Source: Myxococcales bacterium | GTDB taxonomy: Bacteria; Myxococcota_A; UBA9160; SMWR01 | Direction of reading: 5' to 3' | Length of the DNA: 6,208 nt | Assembly: GCA_022571825.1 (NCBI GenBank) | Contig: JACZXC010000190.1 | Span: forward strand, 1-6,208 | Shown: positions 5,324 through 6,208 of the stretch, in pieces | How positions within the stretch are numbered: position 1 is the first letter of the stretch | Layout of the letters: each line of letters begins with the position of its first letter | Position numbers and translations under genes: made by a program | Notes under the pieces: model-generated | What the model saw: the letters and a program-made list of their open reading frames with translations, nothing else | The model's database searches: none | What the model was told of the DNA's origin: nothing

Positions 5324-6088
5324 TCAGCGCGCGAAGAACCGCTCGAGCTGCTCGACCAGGGCCGGACTGCCGAAGATGACGCCGGTCTTGCCGCCATGTT
5401 CGGGCAGCGTGATGCAGCGGCCACCCGCTTCCGGGACCAGTACCTGGGTGGGTGCCAGGTCCCAGGCGTTGCACGCCAGGTCCACCATGGCGCCAACGCC
5501 GCCCGAGAGCACCATGGCATGGCCGAAGGCGTCGGTGTAGCCGCGCAGCAGACCGCACTCCTGAGCCATGCGTTGGAAGACCCCTGAGCAGCCGAAGAGC
5601 TCGAAACAGTAGGGGTCGCCATGGGAGATGATGGCCCGGGAGAGATCGGATTCCTCGGAGACCCGGGTGGGCACGCCGTTGCGTCGGCAGCCGCCGCCCT
5701 TCCAGCCCACGTAGCGCTCGTCCACCGCCGGCACGTCGATCAGGCCGAAGACGGGCACACCGTCTTCGAGCAGGGCGATCAGGGTGGTGAAGAGCGGGAT
5801 GCCGCGGGAGAAGCCGAGGGTTCCGTCGATCGGGTCGACCAGCCAGCAGGGTCCGTCGGGCGCGCCCTCGCGCCCGAACTCCTCCCCGAGAATCGCGAAG
5901 TCCGGGAAAGCCTTCCGCAGGACCTCGCGGATGGCCTGCTCTGCAGCCCGGTCGGCCTCCGTGACCGGCGAGCCGTCCGCCTTGCTCTCGACGGCGACGG
6001 ACCGGAAGCGCGGCACGATCTCCTGGCGGGCGCGGTCGCAGGCCGCGCCGGCGGCCCTGGCGATGGCTTCGAAGTCGAGAGGGGGCAT
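5324..6088 (-). CDS. Inositol monophosphatase-family phosphatase, HisN-like
   Basis: Magnesium-dependent cytoplasmic phosphatase of 254 residues that hydrolyses a small phosphate ester. The family signature is complete: KADGSPVTEAD (36-46), GEEFG with metal-binding E69/E70 (68-72), WLVDPIDGT with D85 and D88 (82-90), GGGCRRNG (131-138) and NAWDLAP with D210 (207-213). Within the family, IDGTLGFSRGIPLFTTLIAL and the KGGGCRRNGVPTRVS loop resemble histidinol-phosphatases of the HisN type (histidine biosynthesis) more than archetypal inositol monophosphatases. Inositol phosphate, fructose-1,6-bisphosphate or 3'-phosphoadenosine 5'-phosphate cannot be excluded from sequence alone, and no histidine gene lies nearby. 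The start ATG at 6088 is preceded by a promoter whose -10 lies 8 nt upstream and by no Shine-Dalgarno, so the mRNA may be leaderless. It ends 12 bp from the convergent cupredoxin gene. Confidence 0.92.
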   Translation of the reverse strand: MPPLDFEAIARAAGAACDRARQEIVPRFRSVAVESKADGSPVTEADRAAEQAIREVLRKAFPDFAILGEEFGREGAPDGPCWLVDPIDGTLGFSRGIPLFTTLIALLEDGVPVFGLIDVPAVDERYVGWKGGGCRRNGVPTRVSEESDLSRAIISHGDPYCFELFGCSGVFQRMAQECGLLRGYTDAFGHAMVLSGGVGAMVDLACNAWDLAPTQVLVPEAGGRCITLPEHGGKTGVIFGSPALVEQLERFFAR

Positions 6089-6096
6089 GGCGGGTC

Positions 6097-6124
6097 AGGG
6101 TAGAAGCGTGACGGGTTCTGGCAA
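6097..6124 (-). promoter_or_regulatory. Promoter of the HisN-like phosphatase (TTGCCA-N16-TACCCT)
   Basis: On the minus strand, TTGCCA (6124-6119, five of six matches to TTGACA) is followed after 16 bp by TACCCT (6102-6097), which ends 8 nt before the ATG at 6088. This is the best-matched promoter in the window. Transcription would start at or within about 2 nt of the ATG, and no Shine-Dalgarno is visible. Confidence 0.55.
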
Positions 6125-6208
6125 GGCGGGTCCGTGTGCAGTCGGGTCGAGTGTCTTCAGGTTTTTTTTCTGGGCCCGGTCTTGAAAAACTCTTCGAGTG
6201 GAGCCTCG
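6125..6208. other. Non-coding right edge with AT-rich patch
   Basis: No gene is supported here. An eight-T run at 6162-6169 and TTGAAAAA at 6182-6189 stand out in this GC-rich window. TTGAAA (6182-6187) could be a plus-strand -35 for a gene beyond the edge. Alternatively, read on the minus strand, ACTC-GAA-GAGT followed by five T (about 6197-6182) looks like a very short terminator hairpin for an upstream minus-strand gene. Neither reading is secure. Confidence 0.3.

Noticed and set aside
5621..6103. Plus-strand open frame of 160 codons opposite the phosphatase
   Set aside because: It is antisense to a gene with a complete IMPase signature and would also cover that gene's promoter; no motif of its own.
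1..6208. A new multi-gene defence, mobile or biosynthetic system
   Set aside because: Genes alternate in strand, belong mostly to ordinary housekeeping or metabolic families, and show no transposase, integrase, terminal repeats, repeat array or tRNA. The novelty is confined to single genes and regulatory sites.

Overview
The window is a high-GC stretch of bacterial chromosome, roughly two thirds G+C judged by eye and not computed. It carries six densely packed genes and no sign of mobile DNA, RNA genes or CRISPR. The gene content (ethanolamine-type permease, M18 aminopeptidase, acyl-CoA dehydrogenase with an N-terminal extension, cupredoxin lipoprotein, IMPase-family phosphatase) and the frequent GTG starts suggest a GC-rich, free-living, heterotrophic Gram-negative. 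A myxobacterial or deltaproteobacterial-type lineage, or a relative, is my guess. No rRNA or marker gene is present to settle it.

Layout: (1) 2-1366 (+), an APC-superfamily permease of the ethanolamine-permease type, cut at its 5' end by the window edge. (2) 1389-2693 (+), a complete M18 metallo-aminopeptidase, 22 bp downstream. (3) 2754-3086 (+), an uncharacterised protein of about 110 aa with two membrane segments and a C-terminal finger that fits the RanBP2-type zinc-finger pattern exactly. (4) 3087-4736 (-), a 549-aa acyl-CoA dehydrogenase with a ~150-residue N-terminal extension, like (2S)-methylsuccinyl-CoA dehydrogenase; its stop codon abuts that of gene 3 tail to tail. (5) 4865-5311 (+), a cupredoxin-like lipoprotein, divergent from gene 4 across a 128-bp intergenic region with overlapping -10 elements. 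(6) 5324-6088 (-), an IMPase-family phosphatase resembling HisN-type histidinol-phosphatases. The last 120 bp hold its promoter and an AT-rich patch but no gene.

The genes do not form one pathway. The permease and peptidase could form a nutrient-uptake and peptide-recycling pair transcribed together. The others are single-gene units in alternating orientation. The dehydrogenase would serve acyl-CoA or ethylmalonyl-CoA carbon metabolism, the cupredoxin sits on the cell envelope, and the phosphatase acts in the cytoplasm on a small phosphate ester.

I found no obvious new multi-gene system. The points most worth a second look are the bacterial membrane protein with a RanBP2-type finger, a recurring start arrangement (a TANNNT hexamer 6-8 nt before the start codon without a Shine-Dalgarno) that suggests leaderless transcription of three genes, the overlapping divergent -10 elements, the Mcd-like dehydrogenase away from any visible pathway partner, and a cupredoxin whose copper-ligand loop lacks the usual Met.
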